Counted from the stretch's first letter, positions 43,043-52,363 are shown. The stretch is 64,000 nucleotides of DNA from JAPPFW01 sp965200835 (GCA_965200835.1 OZ241390.1:1178001-1242000), one strand, 5' to 3'. Made by a program: numbers and translations. The notes: a model not told the origin generated them from the sequence alone.

Positions 43043-43574
43043 AGGTGAGACCTTCCTCAGAGCGGGCGGCCCTGAGTATATTGGTGCCTAGGGACTCCGA
43101 TATCAGTCCCGTCCCGGACACCCCCCGGCCAGGCTGGCGGCGGGTGGCGTACATAGCCAGCTCACCAGCGGGGACTCCGCTCGGCCCCCGGTAGCCTCTC
43201 CTGCCGAACTGATTCCATGGCGACGGAGAGTCGTCTCGAACAAGGTCTGGATGGAGAACTTCCGCTGCTTCCGCACCAAGCAGACCGTTGACGCTGCCCG
43301 GGCAATGGCGGCTCCTGGCGTGGTGGGTTTGGCGGACTGGCGAACCTCGCCTGTTAGAGAATCGAGGCCACTGGATCGCAACCGACTAGGACGACAAGTC
43401 CGTCGCCGAGGAGCTGTGGCATCCCCTCGCAATCCCGCGACCATCGAGGTCTCCCCGATTCTGACGACCTCTCGGCCAGATCATCGTCGGCCGCCGCGCC
43501 CTGAGAAACACCAGTGCAAGTTCACCGACTGCGTCGCCCAGAGCTTCGTAGCACTCGCTAGACTTGTAGCAACG
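43043..43574 (+). other. Intergenic region between hppA and the graspetide cluster
   Basis: About 530 bases with no supported gene; the promoters of hppA and of the divergent cluster probably lie here. A frame from 43251 starts MENFRCFRTKQTV, faintly like an AAA ATPase N-terminus, but no Walker motif follows. Confidence 0.45.
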
Positions 43575-43778
43575 ATGGAGGTACTTACGATGCTCTTACG
43601 TAGGATTAGCACCCGACGGGAGGTTACTCCCAAACCGGTCTCGCGCTACCAGGAAGAAACTATGACCTCCCAGGTACTTGAGGACGATGAGACTTGGGTA
43701 GAGTCGTGGGAGTCTAGCGCGGTGGGGGCCACCAAGAAGGCTGATGTCGAAACTGGCGAGGACCAGAAGGGCAGATAG
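43575..43778 (+). CDS. Predicted graspetide (ATP-grasp RiPP) precursor peptide
   Basis: A 67-residue peptide from ATG 43575 (an in-frame ATG at 43590 is possible). The leader-like part has TPKPVSRYQEETMTSQVLED, matching the SRYDxxxQ(V/T)xxxD pattern of actinobacterial ATP-grasp-targeted precursors. The end (SSAVGATKKADVETGEDQKG) is rich in Thr, Lys, Asp and Glu, as needed for side-chain ester or amide cross-links. It lies directly before an ATP-grasp maturase gene and once probably overlapped it. Inference from composition and neighbourhood. Confidence 0.6.
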   Translation: MEVLTMLLRRISTRREVTPKPVSRYQEETMTSQVLEDDETWVESWESSAVGATKKADVETGEDQKGR

Positions 43779-44718
43779 ATCGACCTCCTGCTGCTCACCA
43801 ACGAATCGGACTATGCGCTGGACCGGGTGATTCACTGGCTTAGCTTGAACAGGCCAGGACTGAGGATCGAGCGGATCAACCGGGAACGCACCGCTAGGTT
43901 GGGCAACCTAGCGGCAATTCTGAACCAGCACGGTTGGAGCGTTCGGGGTGCGCCACCGAAGGTTGCCTGGCTGAGACAGCTGCTCCCGGATCGCGATCCT
44001 TACGGGCACCCTCCCGAGCCCGCTGAGATCGACGACATTCTGGTTCGCCGGCGACAGTGGTTAGCTTGGACTCTTCTCATGACCAGTCTCGGCACCCGCT
44101 GGCTGAACGATCCTATGTTGACCGAACGGGCGGAGTCGAAGGTGTTCCAGCTGGCAGCGGCTCGCCGCTGCGGGTTCGATGTACCTCGTACCCTCCTGAC
44201 CTGCGATCGCGATGTCGCTAGAGACTTCGACTCCCAGCACGGACCCAGTGTCGTCAAGTCTATCACCACTGCCTTCTGGGAGTTCTCGGACCAGTCGTTC
44301 GTGTTTACGACTGACGCTGAGGAGGCACTTGCGGTCGATGTTGAAGCCTGGCTAGCGCAACCTGTGTTTGTCCAGGAGCGGATCGACGGTTCACATGATG
44401 TGCGGTTGTTCGTGATCGGCGACGAGGCTGTAGCGGCTTGCCGAGAGAGGGGATCGTTGGACTGGCGAAGTGATCCGGAAGGTGCCTGGACTCCCTGGAC
44501 TCCGGATCCCGACATCGTAGGAGCAGCGCACCTCTTCATTAAGGAGTTCGGTCTCGACTACGGCGTCGTTCGACTTCATAGCCGGATCGAAATTACATCG
44601 TGGACCGGTTTTCCTGGAGTGCAATCCATCCGGGGAGTTCGGTTTTCTCGATGACGTATTGAGTCGTAGACCGTCACAACTGATCGGTCGATTACTCGCG
44701 ACGCCTCGCCGAGAATGA
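43779..44718 (+). pseudogene. ATP-grasp ribosomal peptide maturase (MvdD/TgmB type), damaged at start and end
   Basis: The frame after the precursor stop reads IDLLLLTNESDYALDRVIHW, the normal N-terminus, but the start codon is gone (agATAGatc in place of an expected agATGatc). The first usable start is GTG 43827. The ATP-grasp core follows: ESKVFQLAAARRCGFDVPRT, PSVVKSITTAFWEFSD and VFVQERIDGSHDVRLFVIGD. Near 44566 one extra base shifts the frame (stop 44654). The true C-terminus, VFLECNPSGEFGFLDDVLSR..LLATPRRE with the metal-binding ECNPSG motif, lies in another frame and ends at 44718. This enzyme would form lactone/lactam links in the precursor. Confidence 0.8.
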
Positions 44719-44736
44719 GAGAAAACAAGGCTGAGT

Positions 44737-45384
44737 TTGAATCGGTGGATATCTGGACTCTGGGATCGTAGGCGAGTCCTTTATCTTCTCAAGGCAGCTA
44801 CTTCGAAGTTTGTTGCACTCATCAGGCCAACACTGATCGTCGCTCTGCGCGCTAACTGGATGCTACACAAGGATCCTGAACGGATAGATGATGGCTATGA
44901 GGAGGAGTGGCGTACGAAACTACAAAGCTATGACCCGGAGAAGCGTGGGCTAACGCTAACCACCTTACTCGCAGTATTCGAATCGGATCAGAATCGAATG
45001 CGCGGTATCGAGGTCAAGGCACGTGGAGTACTACAGTGTGCTGGGCTCGTGTTCACAGGCAGCGCGGTCACCCTGACACTCGCTTTCCGAAATGGAACAT
45101 CGCCCTCTCCGGCCACAATCTGGTTTCTGGGTTCCTCCGCTATCTATCTGGTCTGTGCGGTTTGGGCTGCTCTCTATGTCGATACGCCTAGTGTGCGGCG
45201 CTTCTTGAGCGTTGACGATGTTTTGCAGCCGGTCCGTGCCGGGGCGACCCTCGCAGTGATTACCAGACTGAATCGAGCGGCGAGTATCGCGAGAACCAAC
45301 CTGACCGAATCGGCGATCTTCGATGTAGCACGGGCGCTGGTCACAGCCGCGGTGGCGCTGGTGCTGACGGTCCTTGCTATCTAG
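44737..45384 (+). CDS. Membrane protein of the graspetide cluster (possibly frameshifted at its start)
   Basis: A 215-residue frame from TTG 44737. A basic N-terminal part (FVALIRPTLIVALRANWML) is followed by two membrane helices near 105-145 (GLVFTGSAVTLTLAF; TIWFLGSSAIYLVCAVWAAL) and one at the C-terminus (ALVTAAVALVLTVLAI). The original start may be ATG 44715, which overlaps the maturase stop (ATGA) but hits a stop after 18 codons (MRENKAEFESVDIWTLGS); a one-base loss near 44765 would explain this. It may have exported or anchored the peptide. No family is recognised. Confidence 0.6.
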   Translation: MNRWISGLWDRRRVLYLLKAATSKFVALIRPTLIVALRANWMLHKDPERIDDGYEEEWRTKLQSYDPEKRGLTLTTLLAVFESDQNRMRGIEVKARGVLQCAGLVFTGSAVTLTLAFRNGTSPSPATIWFLGSSAIYLVCAVWAALYVDTPSVRRFLSVDDVLQPVRAGATLAVITRLNRAASIARTNLTESAIFDVARALVTAAVALVLTVLAI

Positions 45385-45386
45385 CG

Positions 45387-45454
45387 GGTTGGGTTAGCCG
45401 AGGTCCTTGCGTTCTGTTCGGCGGGCGTGGAGGATCGGCTCGGTCTACCCGGAC
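45387..45454. repeat. Divergent second copy of the glcB 3' end
   Basis: 68 bases matching 47149-47216 (the last codons and stop of malate synthase G) at about 94% identity, in the same orientation. The match fades out to about 45475. It replaces the 3' part of the subtilase gene, so it marks a recombination junction at the edge of the AAA+/protease segment. Confidence 0.85.
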
Positions 45455-45934
45455 GGATGTGTCCTGCCGCCATAGCTCGAAGAGCCGCACAAGCTGACCA
45501 ACGGCACGCGCGTTGGTCATCATCATGTACAGCGACTGGGGCACCTGGTCAGCAGACGCCCGGCCGTCTTCTTTATAGAAGAAGTCGTCGTCAGCCTCGA
45601 CCTCTTCTTCCCGAAGGTCAGCCAGGAACTCCAGGCCATCGATGTGGGCGGTAGCCTGCAGGAATCTCTCCACCGTGCCCGCAAGGTCGAACACGGCAAC
45701 GAGTTCCGGATCGGATGCCGTTTTGGCGTTGACAAGCTGAGCCCTGTCCTGTTTGAGTGCTGATTGAAGGGAATGTAACTCGGGCAGGAGGCGAACCCCT
45801 TGCTTCTGGCTGCTAGAACGCTTAACGGGCCTGAAAGGCGGCCGGGTGGCTTGACGGGGGATGCAACCCGAGTCCGGTGGCGGGAATGCCAGGAGGGATC
45901 GACGGTCCCTTATGGCTGGGCCTGTGTCCGCCAC
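45455..45934 (-). pseudogene. S8 (subtilase-type) peptidase N-terminal fragment
   Basis: From GTG 45934 the frame reads DRRSLLAFPPPDSG, RLLPELHSLQSALKQDRAQL, LVAVFDLAGTVERFLQATAH and IDGLEFLADLREEEVEADDD, then SLYMMMTNARAVGQLVRLFE. This is the characteristic N-terminal region of large S8 peptidases that pair with AAA+ ATPases. The catalytic Asp/His/Ser domain is missing: at about 45455 the gene runs into a second glcB 3' end, and the frame then closes at 45377. It overlaps the ATPase stop by 25 bases, so the two were one operon. Confidence 0.7.
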
Positions 45935-46873
45935 TGTTCAATCCTCGAGTGAGCAACTTTCGCCGCGTTTCCGCCGGGAAGCTCGAGGACGACCCGACGT
46001 CGGATGTCGACTGCGACCTGCTCGAGTTCGGCGTAGCTTGCTCGGGGGAGCTTGTCTGCCAGGGTCCGCGGCGCTAGGCCAAGGTCACCCCCTAGGCGGC
46101 ACCTGAGCGTTTCGAGAAATTCGGTAGCTTCGGCTCGGGTCGGAGCCTTCAGTTCTAGCCTCAGCTGGAACCTTCGCCACGCTGCCCGGTCGAGGAGCTC
46201 AGGGTGATTGGTCGCGCAGACAATCACAACGTGAGCAGGCAACCGATCGATCTGTAGTAGAAGTGTGGACACGACCCGCTTGATCTCGCCCGTCTCGTGG
46301 GCATCGGAGCGCTCCTTGGCGATCGAGTCGAACTCGTCGAAGAAGAGGACACAACGCCTGCTTCGTGCGAACTCGAACACCGCATCAAGCCGCGATGCGG
46401 TCTCGCCAAGGAAGCTTGACACGATGCCCTCGTACCGAACCACGTAGAACGGCAGCATGGTCTCTGTAGCAATCGCTTCCGCAAGGGTGGTCTTGCCATT
46501 GCCCGGTGGCCCCTTCAACAGAACACGATTACGAGGCTCAAGTCCGTAACTCCGCAGGAGATCGACTCGCCTGTGCTCTTCGATCAGTTCTTCTACGGCG
46601 TTACGGATGGCGGGCTTGAGTTGGGTTGACGCGAGGCGACGTTTGGGCACGAGGTCGAGTACTAACTCATCGACGCGTGAGGGGGCGTTGTCACGTGGCA
46701 AGAGATCCGAGGAGCCGACCGTGGTGATCAACTCCGAGAGCCGATCAGCAACCAGGTGGTGTTGCTTAGCGCGACGCCTCGGCAATGATTGCCTCGACGA
46801 GCGAGCGGAAGCGCTGTTTGTCACCGCGGCCCTCGGCCTCGACTAGGCCGATCACCAAGTCCGAACGAGCCAC
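45910..46873 (-). pseudogene. AAA+ ATPase partner of the S8 peptidase, with an N-terminal frameshift
   Basis: The intact part (46824-45910) has RAKQHHLVADRLSELI, Walker A VLLKGPPGNGKTTLAEAIAT, Walker B CVLFFDEFDSIAKERSD, sensor IVCATNHPELLDRAAWRRFQ and a lid domain, as in FtsH/katanin-like classical AAA proteins. The family N-terminus (VARSDLVIGLVEAEGRGDKQ, then RFRSLVEAIIAEAS) is found from GTG 46873, after aggagg, in a different frame. One extra base near 46772 separates the two. A shorter product of 304 residues from 46824 could still be translated. Pairing with a protease suggests ATP-driven delivery of substrates. Confidence 0.72.
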
Positions 46874-47155
46874 CGTGCGTGCCACCTCCTCCCCCGACTG
46901 CAGGTGACCCGGGCTTCTCCGCAATCACGGAGAGTTGGTACTGCGGTTGGGGTGTGTGCTGGTTCGTGTTCTATGGCGCTGGTCATCCTGAGGGCTGCCT
47001 TCCACATCTTCAAAGTCATCGATCTCCGTGAACCGCCCTCGTGGTGGAACCAGGTCCAATGCGCTCTCGACGATGGGACCACCCCTGGACATGGGACCCA
47101 TCAAGAGGGGTGCATCGCTGATGAATACCGCCAGGTGGGGGCGCCGTCGGTTGGG

Positions 47156-49300
47156 TTAGCCGAGGTCCTTGCGTTCTGCTCGGTGGGCGTGGAGGATCGG
47201 CTCGGTGTACCCGGACCGTTGTGCCCTACCTTCGAAGATCAGATCGCAGGCTGCCAGGAAGGCGGGGCCGTCGAAGCTCGGGGCCATCGGTGTGTATGTA
47301 TGGTCACCGGCGTTCTGGCGGTCCACTACTCGGGCCATCCGCTTCAAGGCAGCCATCACTTTCTCCTCGTCGACCACCCCGTGGTGAAGCCAGTTGGCCA
47401 TGTGCTGGGAGGAGATCCGGCAAGTCGCCCGGTCCTCCATCAGGCCGACCTCGTTGACGTCGGGAACCTTGGAACAGCCGATACCTTGATCGATCCAGCG
47501 CACCACGTAGCCAAGGATCCCCTGGGCATTGTTGTGGAGCTCGGCTGCGATCTCGCTCGGACTCCAGTCGGGCCGTTCCGCTACCGGAATCTCTAGTAGG
47601 TCATCGATCGTACGGTGCGGGCGGTCCATCAGCTCGACTTGGCGCTCCGCAACGTCGACTTGGTGATAGAGGGTGGCGGCAGTCGGCGAGGGAACCCACG
47701 CGCAGGTGGCCCCGGCCAGAGGATGTCCGATCTTCTCCTCGAGCATCGCCGACATAAGGTCGGGTGCCGCCCACATACCCTTGCCTATCTGGGCCTTCCC
47801 TCGCAGGCCGCAAGCCAGGCCGGTATCGACGTTCCAATCCTCGTAAGCACCCAGCCAGCCCTGATGCTTCATGGCGGTCTTCGGAACCATGGGGCCTGCC
47901 TCCATGGAGGTATGGATCTCGTCACCAGTCCGATCGAGGAAACCGGTGTTGATGAAGACCAGCCTGGATCTGGCCGCCCGGATGCACTCCTTGAGATTGA
48001 GCGTGGTCCGGCGTTCCTCGTCCATCAGGCCGATCTTGATGGTATTGGGAGGTAGGTCGAGCACTTCCTCCACCCGACCGAAGGCATCCACCGCGAAGGC
48101 CACCTCCGCCGACCCGTGCATCTTGGGCTTGACCACATAGATAGAACCCGTCCGGCTATTCCGCTTCGAAGTGTTGCCTCGCAGGTCATGGCAGGCGATG
48201 AGCGCGGTGATCATGGCGTCGACCAGACCCTCGTACGCTTCGTTGCCATGGCGGTCGATGATCGCCGGCGTGGTCATCAGGTGTCCGACGTTGCGCACGA
48301 GGAGCAACGACCGCCCGGGGAGGGTGAAGGGATTCCCGTCCCTCCCGACATAGGGGCGGTCTTCCACCAGTCGACGGGTGAAGGTTCTCCCGCCCTTGGT
48401 CACGCGGGCGGTCAGGTCTCCCTTGATCAAACCGAGCAGATTGCGGTATCCCGCCACCTTGTCGGCGGCATCCACCGCCGCAACGGAATCCTCGAGGTCC
48501 ACGATGGTGGTTACCGCGGCCTCCATCAGGATGTCGGCTACTCCCGCTGGGTCCTCCTTCCCCACGGGATGGCGCCGGTCGATCACCAGCTCGATGTGGA
48601 GACCATGGTTACGCAGCAGGATGGAAGAGGGCCTGGTTGGCGAGCCGGTATAGCCAACCAGCTGGCCGGGTCGGGCCAGGCTGGCGACCGGACCAGCTAC
48701 TTGATGCACGGTCAGGCTTCCGCCGTCAACCGAATAGCCGGTGGCGTCGCCGTGTGTCCCTCCCGCTAGGGGGACGATATTGTCCAGAAAGCGGCTGCAC
48801 CACGCCACCACCCGATCGCCCCGGTAGGGATCGTACGGACCGGAGGGTGGCCGGTCACCTAAAGCGTCCGTTCCGTAGAGGGCGTCGTAGAGGGATCCCC
48901 ACCGGGCATTGGCGGCGTTCAGTGCATACCGGGCGTTCATAGCCGGAACGACCAGCTGGGGACCGGACACCGCTGCGATCTCGTTGTCCACTCCCTCGGT
49001 GTCGATGCTGAAGTCGGGGCGTTCCGGTTCTATGTAGCCGATCTCACCGAGAAACTCCCGGTAGGCGGCCCTATCGAACGACGTATCCCGGTTTCGGAGA
49101 TGCCAAGCGTCAATCTGGTCCTGCAGGTCGGCCCGGCGTTGTAGCAGATCACGATTGCGGGGGCCGAAGTCATGTATCAGTTGGGCCAGACCCCGCCAGA
49201 AGGTATCGGCCCGGACCCCGCTGCCGGGCAGAGCTTCGCTGGTCAGAAAACGGTAGAGATCGCGCGGGACCGCCAACCCTTGTACGTTTACGGTATCCAT
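47156..49300 (-). CDS. glcB: Malate synthase G
   Basis: Condenses glyoxylate with acetyl-CoA to malate. The 714-residue length and motifs are those of type G enzymes: ITTIVDLEDSVAAVDAADKV-like VDLEDSVAAVDAADKVAGY, GRSLLLVRNVGHLMTTPAII, KIGLMDEERRTTLNLKECIR, FINTGFLDRTGDEIHTSMEA and KGMWAAPDLM. It has the C-terminal GYTEPILHAHRAERKDLG. No isocitrate lyase is in the window. Start ATG 49300. A divergent copy of its last 22 codons lies at 45387-45454. Confidence 0.96.
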   Translation of the reverse strand: MDTVNVQGLAVPRDLYRFLTSEALPGSGVRADTFWRGLAQLIHDFGPRNRDLLQRRADLQDQIDAWHLRNRDTSFDRAAYREFLGEIGYIEPERPDFSIDTEGVDNEIAAVSGPQLVVPAMNARYALNAANARWGSLYDALYGTDALGDRPPSGPYDPYRGDRVVAWCSRFLDNIVPLAGGTHGDATGYSVDGGSLTVHQVAGPVASLARPGQLVGYTGSPTRPSSILLRNHGLHIELVIDRRHPVGKEDPAGVADILMEAAVTTIVDLEDSVAAVDAADKVAGYRNLLGLIKGDLTARVTKGGRTFTRRLVEDRPYVGRDGNPFTLPGRSLLLVRNVGHLMTTPAIIDRHGNEAYEGLVDAMITALIACHDLRGNTSKRNSRTGSIYVVKPKMHGSAEVAFAVDAFGRVEEVLDLPPNTIKIGLMDEERRTTLNLKECIRAARSRLVFINTGFLDRTGDEIHTSMEAGPMVPKTAMKHQGWLGAYEDWNVDTGLACGLRGKAQIGKGMWAAPDLMSAMLEEKIGHPLAGATCAWVPSPTAATLYHQVDVAERQVELMDRPHRTIDDLLEIPVAERPDWSPSEIAAELHNNAQGILGYVVRWIDQGIGCSKVPDVNEVGLMEDRATCRISSQHMANWLHHGVVDEEKVMAALKRMARVVDRQNAGDHTYTPMAPSFDGPAFLAACDLIFEGRAQRSGYTEPILHAHRAERKDLG

Positions 49301-49343
49301 CCGGGAGCGGATGATAGCGACCGCTCGAAGGCCAACGATCGGC

Positions 49344-50558
49344 TCAAGTCCGACGGCGGACCAGGTCTCTAGTTACCTCCTGGACGGACCGAACGCCGGT
49401 CAGAGCCATCGATCGCCGCATCCCCTCTTCGAAGAAGTCCAGCACCCAATCGACCCCCTGACGACCGCCGGACCCCAGCCCGTACAGGTAGGGACGTCCC
49501 ACCATCACCGATCGGGCACCGAGAGCGAGAGCCTTGAGGATGTCGGCCCCTCGACGGACCCCTCCGTCGCAGATGATCTCCACCCGGTCACCGACTTCGT
49601 GGGCGATCGGTTCGATCAGGTCGATGGAACTAGGGGCACCTTCCAGCTGGCGTCCCCCGTGGTTGGACACGCAGATCGCCTCCACCCCCTGTTCTGCAGC
49701 CCGGCGGGCGTCCGCCACCGATTGGATGCCTTTGATGATGATCGGGCCTTTCCAGAGGGATCGAAACCAACCTATGTCGTCCCATGACAGGGTCGGATCG
49801 AACTGGTGGTTCACCAGGTCCGCCAGCTCCACAGCGGTCGACCCGTCCGCTTCATGCAACCCCACCACGTTGGCGAAGGTAATCGGGTCAGCTTTGAGAA
49901 AACGCCAGGTCCAGGCCGGTTTGCGCAGGCCTTCGATCAGCATGTCCGGACCGATCTTGGGCGGGAGGGTCATGCCGTTGCGGACGTCCCGCTCCCTCCG
50001 ACCCGGTACCGCCAGGTCGACGGTTATGCAGAGAGCTTCGTATCCGGCGGCCTCCGCTCGCTGGATCATGTTCTCCACCAGGCTCCGGTCCTTCCACACG
50101 TACACCTGGAACCAGTTGCGGCCACCCGCCCCAGCTTCTGCTACCTCTTCGATCGAGCGGGTCCCGAGGGTGGATAGGGCATAAGGGATGTTCCGGGCGG
50201 CGGCGGCGCTCGCCACCGAGAGCTCTCCCGGCGGATCCACGATCCGGGTGAACCCGGTCGGTGCCAGAACCAGTGGGAACGGTATCGGGCGGCCGAGCAA
50301 GGTCGACGAAGTGTCGATCCGGCTCACGTCCCGCAACACGGACGGGCGGAACTCCCATCTATGAAAGTCCTGCTCGTTCCGAGCGTAGGTCACCTCGTCC
50401 TCGGCGGCCCCGTCCACGTAGTCGAAGACCCCCCGAGGCAGCCGTTTGCGAGCAATGGCCCGCAGGTCCCGGAGGTTGGCTGCCATCCTGATCCGCCGGA
50501 GATCAGGATCCCGTTCGAACGAGCGGAATCGCACCACCGAACGGACTGTTCTCATCAT
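49344..50558 (-). CDS. FMN-dependent alpha-hydroxy-acid oxidase/dehydrogenase (LldD-like)
   Basis: A 404-residue member of the lactate/glycolate oxidase family. N-terminal RLPRGVFDYVDGAAEDEVTY, LAPTGFTRIVDPPGEL, YALSTLGTRSIEEVA and WFQVYVWKDR are FMN and active-site blocks; the catalytic histidine is in CVSNHGGRQLEGAPSSIDLI, followed by DGGVRRGADILKALALGA. L-lactate is the most likely substrate, but glycolate or mandelate cannot be excluded. With glcB 44 bases downstream on the same strand, a glycolate-to-glyoxylate role feeding malate synthase is plausible. Start ATG 50558 (or 50555). Confidence 0.9.
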   Translation of the reverse strand: MMRTVRSVVRFRSFERDPDLRRIRMAANLRDLRAIARKRLPRGVFDYVDGAAEDEVTYARNEQDFHRWEFRPSVLRDVSRIDTSSTLLGRPIPFPLVLAPTGFTRIVDPPGELSVASAAAARNIPYALSTLGTRSIEEVAEAGAGGRNWFQVYVWKDRSLVENMIQRAEAAGYEALCITVDLAVPGRRERDVRNGMTLPPKIGPDMLIEGLRKPAWTWRFLKADPITFANVVGLHEADGSTAVELADLVNHQFDPTLSWDDIGWFRSLWKGPIIIKGIQSVADARRAAEQGVEAICVSNHGGRQLEGAPSSIDLIEPIAHEVGDRVEIICDGGVRRGADILKALALGARSVMVGRPYLYGLGSGGRQGVDWVLDFFEEGMRRSMALTGVRSVQEVTRDLVRRRT

Positions 50559-50695
50559 TCCCACAATCCCGATGCTAACCGGCCCGGGCACGACCGCTAT
50601 CGGTGTGGATCAACCCCGATCGACATCGCCGCGTCACAGTTCAGCAACCCTGAAGGCCTAACCGACGTCAAGGGCAGGGGTTGGCCTTTGGGGGC

Positions 50696-52090
50696 TCAGT
50701 CGGAGGTCTGGTCGGGTTGCTTCTTCGTGTTGGACCGGCGCCGGAGCCACCAGGCAAGTACCACCAGTGGGGCGACGATCGGCAAGAAGGGCAGAATTAG
50801 GCCGACCAGCACGCCCAGGAAGCTGAACAAGGCGACGACGCCGTCCGCGCCGGCGCGCAGGGCGGAACTGAAGGTCAGGGAATCATCCTCCTCCACGAAT
50901 ACCGACAGCCAGTAACTGCCGCTGACGTCGTCCAGTGACCTACCGTCGTCTCTGATTGGGGTGGCCAGCACATCGAAACCTACTTCGAGGCCCCTGGTGG
51001 CAACTCTCCCCGCCAGGCGGCCGTCCACGATGGGCTCGGCCAGCGTGGCAACCAGCCACTCCCCGGGTTCGATCCGATCGAAGCCACCCTGCACGGTCAT
51101 GAACCGGTTCCTGGTGTCGGAGCGGAGGCGGAGGGCGTCGGAGTGAACCTTCACAGAGGTGATCGGTGCCTCGCCGGTGTTCTCGATCTCTAGACAGAAG
51201 TAGACGGTGTCCTCTGGCCCCACCACGATGTCCTGGACGCCGAGGCAAGGGTCCTCCTCCGTGCTGGCGGCCCAGGCGGTGACCCTCATGCCGGTCAGCG
51301 GCTCCACTGCCGGAAGCTCGGCGATGCTCAGGGTGATGGTGGCCAGGCCGACCTGGTCCTGCAGGGTTCGGAGCTGGCCCCTCAGGGTCTCAAGATCGGT
51401 TTCTCGGTGGAGTAGCTCCCTCTCGAGAAGCGCAACATTGTCGAGATCGGTCGCCTCGTTCAAGAACCTGCGCAAGCGGTTCACGCTCGTCTCGGCGGTG
51501 AGGATCCTGCTCTCGAAGTTGACGATTCGGTCGGTCACGTCGTCAGCGGTGATCTGCTGATCCACCAGCTCACCGACGCCTGCCAGACGTTCCAGCGCCA
51601 GCGAGAAGTCTTCGGGAAGCACCTTGAAAGTTATCTCGGCATGGGCCTCCGGCCTGGTCCGGATCTGCTGGCCGAACACGATGCCGCCCAATCCCTGAAC
51701 GATCGCCACCGCCTCCCGGGTGGCCGCCCCAACGTCGGCGGCATGGACGAGGATCCTGGCCCGGTAGATGACATCGCGTCCGTAGTCGCTGGGCGCGGCG
51801 GCGGTCGCTACGGCCAGCGGGCCGCCTTCCTCCGTTTCCTGGGCTGCGGATTCGGCCGAGGCGCTGGTGGCGGCTCCCTGCGCCATCGCCATGGTGGTGG
51901 TCACCGCCATGGCCATCGGATCCTCGACGAATATTTCCATCTCCTCGGAGGCGTCCATGGTGACCGAGCGCTGGGACACACCGGACAAGTCCTCTTCGGT
52001 GGTTGCTTCATCGTCACCGCCACAGGCACTTGCCAGTACCAGGAGCAGCGCCAGCACGCTTACCCGTAGCGAAGCCATCCCAATCCCCAT
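50696..52090 (-). CDS. DUF4349 lipoprotein
   Basis: A 464-residue envelope lipoprotein. It has a signal peptide with lipobox LVLASAC (Cys about 23) and a disordered acidic linker. The DUF4349 domain (RDVIYRARILVHAADVGAAT, GGIVFGQQIRTRPEAHAEIT) includes a coiled coil (ERELLHRETDLETLRGQLRT). After a beta-rich insert comes a C-terminal membrane helix (LFSFLGVLVGLILPFLPIVAPLVVL) with a basic cytoplasmic end. DUF4349 resembles anti-sigma or efflux adaptor architectures, but the function is not known. ATG 52078 is an equally good start. Confidence 0.88.
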   Translation of the reverse strand: MGIGMASLRVSVLALLLVLASACGGDDEATTEEDLSGVSQRSVTMDASEEMEIFVEDPMAMAVTTTMAMAQGAATSASAESAAQETEEGGPLAVATAAAPSDYGRDVIYRARILVHAADVGAATREAVAIVQGLGGIVFGQQIRTRPEAHAEITFKVLPEDFSLALERLAGVGELVDQQITADDVTDRIVNFESRILTAETSVNRLRRFLNEATDLDNVALLERELLHRETDLETLRGQLRTLQDQVGLATITLSIAELPAVEPLTGMRVTAWAASTEEDPCLGVQDIVVGPEDTVYFCLEIENTGEAPITSVKVHSDALRLRSDTRNRFMTVQGGFDRIEPGEWLVATLAEPIVDGRLAGRVATRGLEVGFDVLATPIRDDGRSLDDVSGSYWLSVFVEEDDSLTFSSALRAGADGVVALFSFLGVLVGLILPFLPIVAPLVVLAWWLRRRSNTKKQPDQTSD

Positions 52091-52363
52091 CCTGTCGGTG
52101 CTGTAGCCGTTCGGCGGGATGCAAAACCCCTGCCCAATCTAGCAATGGTGGCCAGTAATCCAGTGAGATCCAAACTTGACCAGGGGGTCGGCGTGAGGGC
52201 CGGGTGCTCTGGTCCGGGCCGGTTGTGGGTCGTCGACGCCATCGTCGCGCCTCTCGTTTCGGAGGGATCCGGCACTATCTTGCGTTCTGGGACGGATCTG
52301 GCTACCAATAGTCCACCAACCTGGCAACGTCGCTATGTTACAGCATTTTCGGAGGTGTTAGAG

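Noticed and set aside
41555..43048. Long plus-strand frame opposite hppA
   Set aside because: Antisense shadow rich in Gly, Asp and His; hppA on the other strand is complete and well conserved.
43251..43400. MENFRCFRTKQTV stretch resembling an SMC-like ATPase N-terminus
   Set aside because: The similarity is about ten residues and no Walker A or later motif follows in any frame, so chance is as likely as a remnant.
46874..47148. Minus-strand frame between the AAA+ gene and glcB
   Set aside because: It overlaps the promoter and N-terminus of the AAA+ gene in another frame and shows no family pattern.
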